Source of the DNA: Streptomyces sp. NBC_01439
GTDB lineage: Bacteria; Actinomycetota; Actinomycetes; Streptomycetales; Streptomycetaceae
Direction: 5' to 3'
NCBI RefSeq assembly: GCF_036227605.1
Contig: NZ_CP109487.1
Span: 9,473,001-9,537,000, forward strand
DNA: 64,000 bases
Below are positions 46,635 through 56,567 of this stretch, piece by piece; within the stretch, counting starts at the first letter, position 1, and each line of letters opens with the position of its first letter. Under the pieces are notes generated by a model, which did no database searches, had not been told where the DNA came from, and worked only from the letters and a program-made list of their open reading frames with translations. A program made the position numbers and the translations under genes.

Positions 46635-47520
46635 CGAGCACCTCCAGCGACCCTCCGCCGCGTGCTGCCAGCTCCAGCCCGGCCCGTACGCGCCAGGCAT
46701 CCGCGGACAGTACGGCCACAGCCCCCACCACGGGGGCGGGGCCGTGACGCGGGATGCGCAGCAGGCCGGCACCGTCGTCCGCCAGCACCTGCCACCAGCG
46801 TGCCTCCGCCTGCCACAGCTCGTGCGGGTCGGCGATGCCGTCCACGGCCCAGCGTGCGGTCGCCGGCAGACGACGCCGGAAGTCACCGAAGTCAGTCGCG
46901 TCCACGGCCCGGGAGCCCAGCAGCCGTACCGCGTGCGTCCGCGCCGGTCCGGGGAGCGGGCGCCCGCACACGTAGTGCTCGCGCGCCGTCAGCAGGGCCG
47001 CCCGGCCGACGGCCCAGCGCCGCGCGGGCCCCACGGTCCTGCAGACCTGGTCGGCGGCCGCCATCCGCAGGGTGGTGAGCACTGCCCGGGGGGTGTCCGC
47101 GCCAGGGTCGCCCCAGGGCGAGGAGGCGAGGGCCGAGCGGAGTTCCGCCGGGGTCCCGGCGTGTTGGAGACGACGCCATGCCGTGCCCAGCGTGCCGAGC
47201 CGGTAGGGCGCCGGCTCCGGCGCCCCGGAGAACGAGCGCAGGCGGGCCTCGACGTTCGCGATCTCGAACCCGGCTGCCAGCGGCCGGAGCAGATCCGCTC
47301 CCGAGCGCGGCAGCCAGCCGGCCAGCACTCTCAGCTGCCACAGCAGGGTCGCGGACACCGCCCGCTGAACATCGGCGAGCTCCGACTCGGCATGCAGGCG
47401 TCTGCCGTACGGCGTCGTGGCCAGGGATCGCAGCGCCTCGCCCAGTGTGGCGCACGCCGCCGGCTCCCGGCCGGCGTAGGCACCGGCGCACAGGGAGACC
47501 AGAGCCCTCGCCCGGATCAC
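46621..47520 (-). CDS. atpC: V/A-type ATPase subunit C
   Basis: This protein of about 299 residues is all-helical. It begins MIRARALVSLCAGAYAGREP and contains LLWQLRVLAGWLPRSGADLL followed by FEIANVEARLRSFSG, the AC39/subunit C pattern with ENxxAR-like repeats. It is the funnel that links the central stalk to the ring. The GTG at 47520 was chosen for its GTGA overlap with the preceding gene; a GTG at 47544 is possible. Confidence 0.8.
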
Positions 47521-47981
47521 TCCCGCGACCCACCCGGCGCCCACCGGGCCCTCCCCACATCGGACAGTTCACTGAAGGCGTCGTCGACCACGCGGTCGGC
47601 CAGAACGGGCAGCCGGGCATCCGCCCTGCGGCGCAACGCTTCGGCGGCGTGTACCCCGGAGGCCATGATCTGCGCCGCTTCCGCCCGCGCTGCCCGTCGA
47701 GCGGGCGCCTCGGCCAGCTCCCGCGCCTGCCGTGCCCCGGCCTCGGCCGCAGCCACGATCTCCGCCGCCCGGACCGCGGCCCGGTGACGGATGCCCTCGG
47801 CCTCCCGGACCGCCTCGGCGCGGATCTCCGCCGCCTCCGCCTGAACTTCCGCAAGCCCGGCCAGCAGCGGATCCAGCTCGGCTGAGAGTTCCGCCTCACG
47901 GTCGGCGGGGACGCCCGTATCGGCCGGGCCCGGGGTGCCCCAGGGGCGGAATCGTGCCAGGAAGTCCCAGAACCTCACCAC
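47517..47981 (-). CDS. V/A-type ATPase subunit G/H-like (peripheral stalk)
   Basis: This protein of about 154 residues is dominated by one long alanine/glutamate-rich helix (about 30-120: LLAGLAEVQAEAAEIRAEAV, REAEGIRHRAAVRAAEIVAA). This is the plan of the G/H stator subunit, although sequence identity is low. The GTG at 47981 was chosen because GGAGGG lies six bases upstream. It is the first gene of the operon, which supports the assignment; a general coiled-coil protein cannot be excluded. Confidence 0.6.
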   Translation of the reverse strand: MVRFWDFLARFRPWGTPGPADTGVPADREAELSAELDPLLAGLAEVQAEAAEIRAEAVREAEGIRHRAAVRAAEIVAAAEAGARQARELAEAPARRAARAEAAQIMASGVHAAEALRRRADARLPVLADRVVDDAFSELSDVGRARWAPGGSRE

Positions 47982-48596
47982 GAGAGCCCTCCTGCCGTCG
48001 GGTGTTCTCTCCAGTCTCGCCACCCACGGGCGACCTGTCTCTTCGGGACGAGCCGCCCGCCCGCCCCCTACGAATTGCCGGGGAGGTGTGCGCGGTGAAT
48101 GCGGGGCCTCGTTCGGCATGGCGAGGACGGGCCGGGCACGGGGTCGGGCTTCCCATTCGCCGACTCGCCTTCGGCCTCAGGCGCAGGTGGCTGCGTTGGC
48201 ATCTCCCGGTGTGTTGCGATCTCGCCGTCGAATCGCCGCATCGCGGGCAGGGTCAAACGCCTCGGTGCTGGGGGTGAGCATCGCTGCGGCGGCTGCGGCC
48301 ACCCCCAGCGCGGAGGCGCCGACGGGATCCTCTCCGGCGACTCGGCGGACGGGTGCGAACGCTGGTTCGACCAAATGCGCTACGGACAGTACGTGGACGA
48401 CATTGCTGTGAACGGCCGGGGGGCAGGCACCCCAGGCCCTCGACCTCCTCCAGGAGGCCGTACTCGCCACCGACGCCCTCATACCTGAATGACCAAGGCG
48501 TGGGCCGCGTGCGCCATGGTGATACTCGGCTTCGGTGGTCCGCCGCGCGTTTCCACCGCCTCGGTCCACAGCGGCTGACAGCCGTGCACCGCACGA
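47982..48596. other. Region upstream of the V/A-ATPase operon
   Basis: The operon promoter should lie here. A plus-strand piece ending at 48489 (QALDLLQEAVLATDALIPE-stop) is protein-like and may be a gene remnant. No intact gene was seen. Confidence 0.35.
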
Positions 48597-49088
48597 TCAG
48601 GACCCACGAGAACGGGTCGGGCCGTTTCCGTCGACCGGTGCGTGCGGGCCGATTTCGTCCCGGGGGCCAGGAGGCTCCTCAAGGACGCTCCAGGCGACCG
48701 GGCCGAGCAGATCCGCCACCCTCCGGAAGACGTCCATCAGCAGATCGTCCACTGTCAGCATGCCCACGACACGTTGTCCGTCGAGGACGGGAAGGCGCCG
48801 GACGCTGCTGTTGCGGAACGTCTCGTAGGCGGTGTGGATGTCGCTGGCAAGGGCGACGGTCACAACCGGGGTGGTCATGATCTTCCTTACCGGTTCGTCG
48901 AGATCGAGCCCCGCGGCCACCGCGCGCACCGCGATGTCACGATCGGTGACGATGCCGTGAAGTCCTTCACCCTCCGTCACAACCAGACAGCCGACGCCAT
49001 AGACGTCCATGCGGCGGGCCGCCTCGCCGATGGTCGTCGTGGCGTTGACGGACACTGCGGGCGCGGACATGGATGCGGACACGCTCAT
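48597..49088 (-). CDS. CBS-pair protein
   Basis: This protein of 163 residues has one CBS pair: ATTTIGEAARRMDVYGVGCL to GIVTDRDIAVRAVA (about 12-65) and VRKIMTTPVVTVALASDIHT to VGMLTVDDLLMDVF (about 75-130). It ends in a short proline-rich tail. The GTDRDI-type phosphate-contact segments are intact, so adenosine nucleotide binding is likely. The ATG at 49088 has GGAGCCGG upstream. Together with the CBS genes at 25139, 33343 and 34281 it adds to a sensor-rich neighbourhood. Confidence 0.88.
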   Translation of the reverse strand: MSVSASMSAPAVSVNATTTIGEAARRMDVYGVGCLVVTEGEGLHGIVTDRDIAVRAVAAGLDLDEPVRKIMTTPVVTVALASDIHTAYETFRNSSVRRLPVLDGQRVVGMLTVDDLLMDVFRRVADLLGPVAWSVLEEPPGPRDEIGPHAPVDGNGPTRSRGS

Positions 49089-49511
49089 TGTCCGGCTCCT
49101 TCCCACTGGCTCCGTATCGTTCATCCTAGGTCGGGTTACAGGACCCCGGCGAGGGCCGAGCGGGCCTCCACGGTGGGACCGAATGGCCCTGTACTCCTCA
49201 CTTCCAAGGCTGCCGATCGACGTTGCTCGTCAAGCGTCGGAGTCGCACCGGTGATGCTGCTCGGTTCTCGGGCGGTCCGACCGAGGGGGATCGATGAGGG
49301 CGATCTTCTGGGAACGTGTGGAGCGGCGGAACTGTCCGACCATCACCGGCCGACGCTTCCGGGGCCTTGGGCGAGCCGGCCGGGAAAGCGTCGAGGTCGT
49401 GCACGTCGCTCGGTGCCCGGTCCCGCTTGGGACCGCGCCGCCCGCCCACGCCCCGCGGCGGCCAGGGGCACGTCAACGCCATTGCCCGTCGTGGCGCGGC
49501 CACCGACCCCG
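49089..49511. other. Intergenic stretch, no gene recognised
   Basis: It lies upstream of the CBS gene and downstream of the decayed reductase. No gene or convincing hairpin was found by eye. Confidence 0.35.
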
Positions 49512-50163
49512 TCAGACGGCTGTCAGGGAGCCGGGGAGCTGGGCCAGTACGTCTTCGGCATGGGTGACGACGGGCATGCCGGCCGCGCCGGTCGCCGGCG
49601 GTGTCTTGTGGAAGCCGTGGTAGGTCATCGTCCCGCCGGACAGGAACGCCGTCTCCCAGCCGCCCTGGCGCAGCACGCAGTAGGCGGTGTAGCTGCGGAA
49701 GCCGGAGCGACAGTACATGTAGACACGGCGGTCGCGGGGGATCTCGGACAGCCGCTCGCGCAGCTCGGTGTACGGGATGAGGACGAAAAACTCGGCCTGG
49801 GTACGGGTGTCGAGGATCAGGGCCCGTTCGGCGCACTCGGGGAACTCCTCCGGGTACCAGAGGTGGATGTCGCCGCGCAGCAGGTTCGCGACGAGGAAGC
49901 CGACCATGTTGACCGGGTCCTTCGCCGATCTGTAGGAGAGTTCGAGGTGTTCGAGGTCGTAGACGCTCATCCCGGCGCGCTGCGCGACCGCGAGGACGTC
50001 GATGCGTTTGTCGACTCCGTCCCGGCCCAGCACCTGCGCGCCGAGCAGCCTGCCTTCGGCGGGGTCGAAGAGGACCTTCATGAACAGTGCTGCGGTGCCG
50101 GGGTAGTAGGCGGCGTGGCCGCTGGGGTGGGCGTACACCTTGCGGTAAGGGATAACGGACCGG
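49512..50163 (-). pseudogene. CoA-disulfide reductase/rhodanese, 3' part only
   Basis: The frame reads VIPYRKVYAHPSGHAAYYPG, then ALFMKVLFDPAEGRLLGAQV and VDKRIDVLAVAQRAGMSVYD, the dimerisation domain of pyridine-nucleotide disulfide reductases. A rhodanese domain follows with the active-site loop MYCRSGFRSYTAY. The FAD- and NAD-binding halves that should come first are absent; upstream sequence belongs to a MerR-type gene. So only the C-terminal two-fifths of a coenzyme A disulfide reductase-rhodanese fusion remains. Confidence 0.75.
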
Positions 50164-50189
50164 CCCCAGTGGCAGCGTCGCGGGTCCTC

Positions 50190-50499
50190 CAGGAGCCCGC
50201 CTCCCCGGTCGCGGGTGCATCGTCCTCGAACCGGAACGCTCCTGCGGCCTTCACCCGGGCAGCTCGCGCGGCCTCCGCGGGGGGTACCCCCTGCCCGGTC
50301 AGATGGCACATCTCCTCCAGACGGGCGATGTTCTCCGGGAGCCAGCGCCGATGCTTGCCCGCGACGCGGACAGCGGGCCCGATCGCATAACGCCGCTCCC
50401 ACGAACGCAGCGTCCCGCTGCCACTCCGAGACGCTGCGCCACGGCTCCCGTACTCATGCCGACCACAGGCGGTGTCAGGGGCTGCTCTTCGACTTTCAC
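50190..50499 (-). pseudogene. MerR-type (LitR-like) regulator, frameshifted and truncated
   Basis: The gene would start at a GTG (50499) overlapping the TspO stop as GTGA. It encodes VGMSTGAVAQRLGVAAG, then after a one-base loss TLRSWERRYAIGPAVRVAGK, HRRWLPENIARLEEMCHLTG and QGVPPAEAARAARVKAAG. This is the DNA-binding domain of light-responsive LitR/CarH-type MerR proteins. The cobalamin or sensor domain is gone, and the sequence continues into the reductase remnant. The TspO gene upstream fits a former light or porphyrin response locus. Confidence 0.65.
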
Positions 50500-51017
50500 G
50501 GGTTCAGCTGCCAGATGGACGCGTTGAGGACGGTTGCGAAGGCCACCCACAACAGGTAGGGGACGAGCAGGAGCGCAGCGGTCCGGCTCAGCCGCCGGAA
50601 CAGGACAACCGTGGTGGCGAGCGCGGCCAGCAGCAGGACGATGTCCAGAAGGGCGAGCCCGAACTGCCGGGCCGCGAAGAACAGCGGGGTCCAGGCCAGA
50701 TTGAGGGTGAGCTGCACCGACCACCACATGTGGGCCCGGCGCACGCGCAGACGATCCGGTTGGCGCCCGACCAGCCAGGCCGCAACCGCCATCATCCCGT
50801 ACAGCACGGTCCAGACGGGCCCGAACAGCCAGGCCGGCGGGGCCCAGCCGGGCCGGACCAGCGCCGCATAGACCTCACCCGCATCGGCGGAGGCAAGTGC
50901 TCCCAGTGCCGCGACGCCGTAACTCACGGCGAGGAAGCCCGCGAGGGCCCACCACTGCCTCGATCCGTGCGGGCGGGCCGGGGCAGGCATCGGTGCTGGT
51001 GTCGCGGAGTGTGCCAC
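50496..51017 (-). CDS. tspO: TspO/MBR family membrane protein
   Basis: This 173-residue protein has five hydrophobic helices. Family motifs are LVRPGWAPPAWLFGPVWTVL near 62-81, GMMAVAAWLVGR, and WWSVQLTLNLAWTPLFFAAR near 105-124. NASIWQLNP forms the end. TspO binds porphyrins and related ligands and is linked to oxygen, light and stress responses. The GTG at 51017 was chosen for GGGAG upstream; an ATG at 50990 is possible. The following regulator gene overlaps it but is broken. Confidence 0.88.
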   Translation of the reverse strand: MAHSATPAPMPAPARPHGSRQWWALAGFLAVSYGVAALGALASADAGEVYAALVRPGWAPPAWLFGPVWTVLYGMMAVAAWLVGRQPDRLRVRRAHMWWSVQLTLNLAWTPLFFAARQFGLALLDIVLLLAALATTVVLFRRLSRTAALLLVPYLLWVAFATVLNASIWQLNP

Positions 51018-51190
51018 GGCTGTCTCCCGGTGTACTCGATGACTTCCGACGTGCAGCGAGACCTGCGTCCGCCGCGGGCCGGCAGCTCTTCCGCGCGGAC
51101 ACAGCTTCGTTGCTGCCTGCCTCCTCTTCTCCTGCCGCGCCGCTGCCGGATGCGCCAGCCGGGACCGTCCGACAGCGGTGCGGTCGGGCA

Positions 51191-51466
51191 TCACCACCCC
51201 CGTGTACCCGGCGGGCCTTTGAAAGGCCCGTTGATCTCGGAAGTGATCCAGCCCCCGTAGAAGTCTCCCGGCTGCGCGACCACCTCCTCGTCCCCGACTC
51301 GGCAGTGATCCACTCGGGACGGGTAGAAGGCAAGGAACCCGGCGATGGCGGCGAATCCGGGGGAGGGGTTCTCGTAGCTCCGCCGCCAGACGAGGTCGTA
51401 CCTTCTCCTCAACCGTCCGGCGCCGACCCCCCGACCATCCGACCGCACCTCGCACCGTTCGTGCAC
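51191..51466 (-). pseudogene. DUF427 domain remnant
   Basis: The frame contains DLVWRRSYENPSPGFAAIAG, FLAFYPSRVDHCRVGDEEVV and PQ-like AQPGDFYGGWITSEINGPFK ending GPPGTRGW. This is the C-terminal half of a DUF427 protein (usual end GxYGGWVTxxVxGPFKGxPGTxxW). The N-terminal strands are missing and the first 20 codons look unrelated, so it is a partial gene. Confidence 0.65.
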
Positions 51467-51571
51467 CTTGAATCCCTCCCCGCGAGATCAGAGCTTCGCG
51501 TGGTTGGCAACGGAAGCCGTCCTGTGCCACGGCTGCCCCGCCGGCTCACCCGCCATCTTCTCGACCTCGGG

Positions 51572-52213
51572 TCAGGCCATCAGGGCGGTCAGTTGCTGAG
51601 CGGCTCGTCGGGGGCCGTGCAGGCGTACGTGCCGCCGCAGTTCTTCGACGCCGCGCCCGGGGGCGTCCAGAAGTGCGGAGACCGCCTGGCCTGCTCTCTC
51701 GGGGTCCAGCCGGTGCGGGTCGAGGCACAGGCCCGCTCCGGACCTTTCGGCGTCGTGGGCGACGGAGAACTGATCGCTGGAGAAGGGCAGCACGAGGGCG
51801 GGCACACCGGCCGCCAGGCATTCGGTGAAGGAGTTGTTGCCTCCGTGGTGGACCATGGCGTCCACCTGCCGGAGCAGTGCCTGCTGCGGTACGGTCGCGG
51901 CCAACGCGACCCGGGGGCCTGCCAGACCCGCCAGTGCCTCGGCCTGGTCCCCGGCTGCGACGATCACCGAAGTGTCGGGGCGCTCGGCGAGAATGCCGCG
52001 TGTCACCGACTCCAGCACGTCCCGCCGGGCCGAGAGGAACGTCCCCAGTGCGACCAGCACCAGACGCCGGCCGGCCTGGCGCAGGCGGCTCACTTCGGAG
52101 TTCCAGAAGGGGCCCGGGTCGAGTGTGCCGGTGGGGGTGAGGTGTCCGGTGAATACGTAGTCCGGGCCTTCGGGGCGTGGGGGCAGCCAGTTCAACCGGG
52201 GATAGTTCAGCAC
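51572..52213 (-). pseudogene. Macrolide-type glycosyltransferase (GT1), C-terminal domain only
   Basis: This 213-codon frame has RRLVLVALGTFLSARRDVLE, VDAMVHHGGNNSFTECLAAG and VPALVLPFSSDQFSVAHDAE. This is the nucleotide-sugar-binding half of MGT-family GT1 enzymes, with the HHGGxxSxxExLxxGxPxLxxPxxxDQ signature intact. The N-terminal acceptor domain (about 200 residues) is missing; upstream sequence is an integrase remnant. It is therefore a truncated gene, probably inactive. Confidence 0.75.
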
Positions 52214-52281
52214 GACGGCGTGTGGAGAGCACAGAGTGAACGCCCGGCTCGGTACGGGTCGGTGTGGCGCGTGGCGGGCGA

Positions 52282-52584
52282 TGAACTGTCTCGCTCGTCG
52301 ACCGTCTGTGGCGGAAAGCCAAGCAGAGCGCAGGCATCACAAGGAAGATCACCCCGCACTGGCTGCGCCACTTCTTCGCCTCGGCGGGACTGTCCAAGGG
52401 CGTACCGGTGACGGACATGGCCGAGTGGCTCGGGCACCGGGATCCACGCATCACCCACGAGACGTACGCGCACGTGATGCCGGACGCCCCGGGACGGCTG
52501 AGGGCCCTGATGGATTCGGTCTTCACACGCGAGACCGAGCTGAGCCTGCCGCTCGAGTTCGAGGCCGTGGTCCAAGCGGCCTGA
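52282..52584 (+). pseudogene. Tyrosine-recombinase (phage-type integrase) C-terminal remnant
   Basis: A frame without a start reads DRLWRKAKQSAGITRKITPH, then WLRHFFASAGLSKGVPVTDM and AEWLGHRDPRITHETYAHVM. It holds the catalytic HxxR (HWLRH), the GHR histidine and the tyrosine (ETYAHV). An in-frame stop precedes it and the N-terminal arm- and core-binding domains are missing. It indicates a past integrative element whose boundary may lie nearby. Confidence 0.75.
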
Positions 52585-52947
52585 CGCCCGGTGGCGCCAT
52601 CGCGATGCGCCGATCCGATCCGCCCATGAATGACCGAGTTCAACGCTGCGTAGTCAGCACCGAACCAGCACGGGAGAGGTTGCCAGGGGTGCTGACAAGG
52701 GCTTTCGGGTCAGCACCGAACCAGCACGGGAGCCACCACGGAGGGTGCAAAACGGGCTGATCCACGCGTTTGTGGCAGGCGTCGACCGGGGGTTCCGGAA
52801 TCCTTCGAGGTGTCCAAGGCGGCGATGTGGTGGTTGGGGACACAAGGTGGCGCCTGAATGTGATGTCCCGCCACATACGCTGCCGACCTGCGGGCTTCTA
52901 CGGTATGGCCACACCAAACGTCCCCGCAGACCCCGGAAGTGGTGCAC
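52585..52947. other. Region with direct repeats between integrase remnant and transporter gene
   Basis: No gene is present. It holds the 24-bp repeats and hairpin described at 52653-52732; the rest is unremarkable promoter-side sequence for the transporter gene. Confidence 0.4.
52653..52732. repeat. 24-bp direct repeat pair with hairpin
   Basis: GTCAGCACCGAACCAGCACG plus GGAG occurs at 52653-52676 and again, identical, at 52709-52732. Between them GTGCTGAC (52689-52696) is the reverse complement of the repeat start, so GTGCTGAC-12-GTCAGCAC forms a perfect hairpin (52689-52716). The position just after an integrase remnant suggests an attachment-site or excision-related structure; a transcription signal is also possible. 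Confidence 0.6.
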
Positions 52948-54336
52948 ATGACCTCCCCCGCAACAACCGCACCATCGTCAACCGGAATCCGCCGAGTCGT
53001 CGCAGCGAGCCTGATCGGCACCACCATCGAGTGGTACGACTTCTTCCTCTACGGATCCGCCGCGGCCCTCGTTTTCAACCAGCTCTTCTTCCCCACCACC
53101 GACCCCATGGTGGGTACCCTCCTCGCGTTCCTCACCTACGCGATCGGCTTTGGCGCGCGTCCCCTGGGCGGAGTCGTCTTCGGGCACTACGGCGACAAGA
53201 TCGGCCGTAAGAAGCTGCTGGTCCTCAGTCTGTTGTTGATGGGCGGCGCCACCTTCGCGATGGGCCTGCTGCCCACCCACGCCTCCATCGGCGTCGGCGC
53301 TCCGATCCTCCTCACGCTCCTCCGTCTGATCCAGGGCTTCGCGCTTGGCGGAGAATGGGGCGGCGCGGTCCTGATCGTCTCCGAGCACGGCGACGACAAG
53401 AACCGCGGCTTCTGGGCCTCCTGGCCGCAGGCCGGCGCACCGGGCGGCAACCTGCTCGCCACGGGAGTCCTCGCCCTGTTGGCCGCCTTCCAGTCGGACG
53501 AGGCATTCCTCGCCTGGGGCTGGCGCATCCCCTTCCTGCTCTCCGGGCTGCTCGTCGTCATCGGCCTGTGGATCCGCGTGTCGGTCTCCGAATCCCCGGT
53601 CTTCCTCGAAGCCCGGGCCAAGGCCGAAGCCCAGGCCGCCGTGGGCGTCAAGGAGAAGGCGCCGGTTGCCGAGGTCTTCCGCACGAACTGGCGCGGAGTG
53701 CTCACCGCCATCGGCACCCGGCTCGGTGAGAACATCGCCTACTACATTCTCACCGCCTTCCTCCTCGTGTACGTCACCACTCACCTCGGACTCTCCAAGA
53801 GCATCGCCCTGAACGCCGTGCTGATCGGCTCCGCGGTCCACTTCGTCACCATCCCGGCCTGGGGGGCCCTTTCCGACCGGATCGGCCGTCGATCGGTCAC
53901 CCTGATCGGAGCGCTCGGCATGGCCGGTTGGGCGTTCGCCTTCTTCGCCCTGCTGGACACCAAGTCCGCCGGCGTGATCACTCTCGCGGTCACCATCGGT
54001 CTGCTCCTGCACGGCGCGATGTACGGGCCGCAGGCCGCCTTCATCTCCGAGATGTTCGACACCAAGGTCCGTTACTCCGGCGCCGCCATGGGCTCCCAGC
54101 TCGCCTCGATCATCGGAGGTGCCCTCGCCCCGATCATCGCGGTGGCGCTGCTCCATGACTACGGCTCCGCTATGCCGGTGTCGCTCTACCTGGGCGCGGC
54201 GGTCCTGATCACCGCGGTCACCGTGGTGATCGCCAAGGAGACGAGCGGCCGTAGCCTGGCCCAAGAGGACAACCCGGCCGGTACGCTCCCCGCTCAGGAG
54301 CGCGTCAGCGGGGACCCGATCCAGACCATCGGCTGA
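52948..54336 (+). CDS. MFS transporter, metabolite:H+ symporter (MHS) family
   Basis: This 462-residue inner-membrane protein has 12 predicted helices and begins the membrane part with GTTIEWYDFFLYGSAAALVF, the MHS signature. The loop motif GHYGDKIGRKKLLVLSLLLM and its second-half copy DRIGRRSVTLIGALGMAG are present. Relatives take up organic acids such as shikimate, alpha-ketoglutarate or citrate with protons; the substrate here is unknown. The ATG at 52948 was chosen (GGAAG upstream). The PucR-type regulator gene follows after 154 bases on the same strand. Confidence 0.9.
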   Translation: MTSPATTAPSSTGIRRVVAASLIGTTIEWYDFFLYGSAAALVFNQLFFPTTDPMVGTLLAFLTYAIGFGARPLGGVVFGHYGDKIGRKKLLVLSLLLMGGATFAMGLLPTHASIGVGAPILLTLLRLIQGFALGGEWGGAVLIVSEHGDDKNRGFWASWPQAGAPGGNLLATGVLALLAAFQSDEAFLAWGWRIPFLLSGLLVVIGLWIRVSVSESPVFLEARAKAEAQAAVGVKEKAPVAEVFRTNWRGVLTAIGTRLGENIAYYILTAFLLVYVTTHLGLSKSIALNAVLIGSAVHFVTIPAWGALSDRIGRRSVTLIGALGMAGWAFAFFALLDTKSAGVITLAVTIGLLLHGAMYGPQAAFISEMFDTKVRYSGAAMGSQLASIIGGALAPIIAVALLHDYGSAMPVSLYLGAAVLITAVTVVIAKETSGRSLAQEDNPAGTLPAQERVSGDPIQTIG

Positions 54337-54490
54337 CACCCCACGACTTCCGACCCGCTGCCCGCCCCACCGCCGCCGCCCCACCACCGTCCTGCCGATG
54401 GCGCGGTACGGCGGGCAGCTCCACCCGGGCACGCGATCACCGGCCCGCCCGCCGCGTCACCCCATTCAGCACCACGGAGACGATCGCCCG

Positions 54491-56401
54491 ATGCCTCATT
54501 CCACCGAACCGCAGGGAACCGGGCCCGCCTGGACCTCCTTGCGAGGCCTTCTCGACCTGCTGGACCGCGGTGCTCCGGCCGAGGACATCCGCGCACTGGC
54601 CGCCGGCGCCCGCGCCGCGAACCTGCCGGCCGGGGAGCACGCCGCGATCGAGGACGCCGTGAACGTGGCCCTCCGTGTCCGCCGGACCCTCGGTCAACAC
54701 CGGCGACGGGAGGCCGAACTGGCCGCCCTGTTCGACACCGCCGGCGACCTGGCCGCGCTGCGCGACCTCGACGCGGTCCTGCGCGCCATCGTGCACCGCG
54801 CCAAACTCCTGCTCGGCACCGACGTCACTTACCTCTCGCTCAACGACGAGCAGGCCGGCGACACCTACATACGGGTGACCGACGGCTCGGTCTCGGCCGC
54901 CTTCCAACGGGTCCGTCTGGGTCTGGGCGAGGGCCTGGGCGGGCTGGTTGCCGAATGCGCCCGCCCCTACACCACCAACGACTACCAGGACGACCAGCAG
55001 TTCGTGCACACGACCGCCATCGACAGCGCTGTGCTCGACGAGGGGCTACGGGCCATCCTCGGCGTACCGCTACGCCTGGGCGCGGAAGTCATCGGCGTGC
55101 TGTACGCCGCGGACCGCACGCCACGTACCTTCACCCCCGACGAAGTGGCGCTGCTCTCCTCACTGGCCGACCACGCGGCCATCGCCATCGACAGCGCTCG
55201 CATGCTGGAGGAGACTCGCAACGCGCTCGACGAACTCAACACGGCCTCCCGGACCATCGAGGCCCACCACCAGGCGATGCGCCGGGCCGAAGAGGCCCAC
55301 GACCGGCTCACCGACCTGGTACTGCGCGGCGGGGACCTGGCCGAGGTGGCCGCCGCGATCGGGACGGTGCTGCGCGGCGGAACGGTCATCCACGACGCCG
55401 AGGGCTCCGAACTCGCCCGCGCCGGAGCCGACCCCCAGCACACCGACACGGACGCGGTCGTTGCGTCCCGGGCGGACGGCCGGGCAGTCCCGCACGACGG
55501 CGTGTGGGTGTGCGCGGTCCTGGCGGGCCCTGAACTCCTCGGCAGCATCTCCCTCACCGGCCGGGCCGATCTGGAGGAGGCCGACCGCAGACTGTTCGAA
55601 CGCGCGGCCGTGGTCACCGCGCTCCTGCTGATGCTGCGCCGCTCAGTGGCGGAGACCGAGGACCGGGTACGGGGCGAACTCCTGGGCGACCTCCTCACTC
55701 CGGGCGTCAGCGGCCCGACCTTGACGGCCAGGGCCCGCCGGCTTGGAGTCGACCTCGGCCGCCCCCACAGCGTGCTCGTCCTCCAGGGGGACCAGGCGTC
55801 CCGGCAGCAACTGCTCGCGGCTACGGCCCGAACCGCAGCCGCGCACAGCGGACTGGCCGGACTCCACCAGGATCACGTGGTCCTCATGTGTCCCGGTGAC
55901 GGGCCGAGCACGTTCGCCAAGAGCCTGGCCCAACAGCTCAGCCAGTCCCTGGCCACCCCGATCACGGTCGGAGCTGCAGGCCCGGCCGCCGGGCCGCAGG
56001 AGCTCTCCGCCGCCCACGACGAGGCCGCGCGGTGCCTCGTCGCGCTGCGCGCGCTGGGCCACCAGGGGCAAGGGGCAGCCCTGACGGACCTCGGCTTCGT
56101 CGGGGTCCTGCTCGGCGACCGGACCGACCTGACCGGATACGTGGACCACATCCTCGGCCCGGTCCTGGCCTACGACGCCCGCCGCGGCACCGAACTGCTG
56201 CACACCCTGCGCGTCTACTTTGCCGCGGGCATGAGCCAGGCGAGGGCCTCCGAAGCACTCCACCTCCACGTCAACACAGTGGTCCAGCGCCTCGACCGGA
56301 TCGGCCGGCTGCTCGGCCGGGACTGGCAGGACCCAGCTCGTTCCCTGGAGATCCAGCTCGCCCTGCGCGTCCACGAGGTGTCACCCGCCGGCGAGGGCTG
56401 A
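54491..56401 (+). CDS. GAF-domain PucR/CdaR-type transcriptional regulator
   Basis: The protein has 636 residues. A GAF sensor domain spans about 75-215 (LRAIVHRAKLLLGTDVTYLS, LRAILGVPLRLGAEVIGVLY). A short coiled coil follows, then a CdaR-like region. The C-terminal PucR helix-turn-helix lies at about 575-630 (LLHTLRVYFAAGMSQARASE, ALHLHVNTVVQRLDRIGRLL). It probably controls the preceding MHS transporter in response to a small molecule. The ATG at 54491 has GGAGACG upstream. Confidence 0.88.
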   Translation: MPHSTEPQGTGPAWTSLRGLLDLLDRGAPAEDIRALAAGARAANLPAGEHAAIEDAVNVALRVRRTLGQHRRREAELAALFDTAGDLAALRDLDAVLRAIVHRAKLLLGTDVTYLSLNDEQAGDTYIRVTDGSVSAAFQRVRLGLGEGLGGLVAECARPYTTNDYQDDQQFVHTTAIDSAVLDEGLRAILGVPLRLGAEVIGVLYAADRTPRTFTPDEVALLSSLADHAAIAIDSARMLEETRNALDELNTASRTIEAHHQAMRRAEEAHDRLTDLVLRGGDLAEVAAAIGTVLRGGTVIHDAEGSELARAGADPQHTDTDAVVASRADGRAVPHDGVWVCAVLAGPELLGSISLTGRADLEEADRRLFERAAVVTALLLMLRRSVAETEDRVRGELLGDLLTPGVSGPTLTARARRLGVDLGRPHSVLVLQGDQASRQQLLAATARTAAAHSGLAGLHQDHVVLMCPGDGPSTFAKSLAQQLSQSLATPITVGAAGPAAGPQELSAAHDEAARCLVALRALGHQGQGAALTDLGFVGVLLGDRTDLTGYVDHILGPVLAYDARRGTELLHTLRVYFAAGMSQARASEALHLHVNTVVQRLDRIGRLLGRDWQDPARSLEIQLALRVHEVSPAGEG

Positions 56402-56567
56402 TCGGTGCCGGCCGGTAGCCGATGCCAGGTCGCGAACACCCACGAGCACGGGATGGATCGCGGAGGTCTGCCGCATCCATGTCCGCCACCGCCGCGCACT
56501 ACGGTCACGGTAGTCCCCGTTCGTCTTCCCCCTCCCCCCATCCCCCGCACAGCACTGGAGGCTCTCC

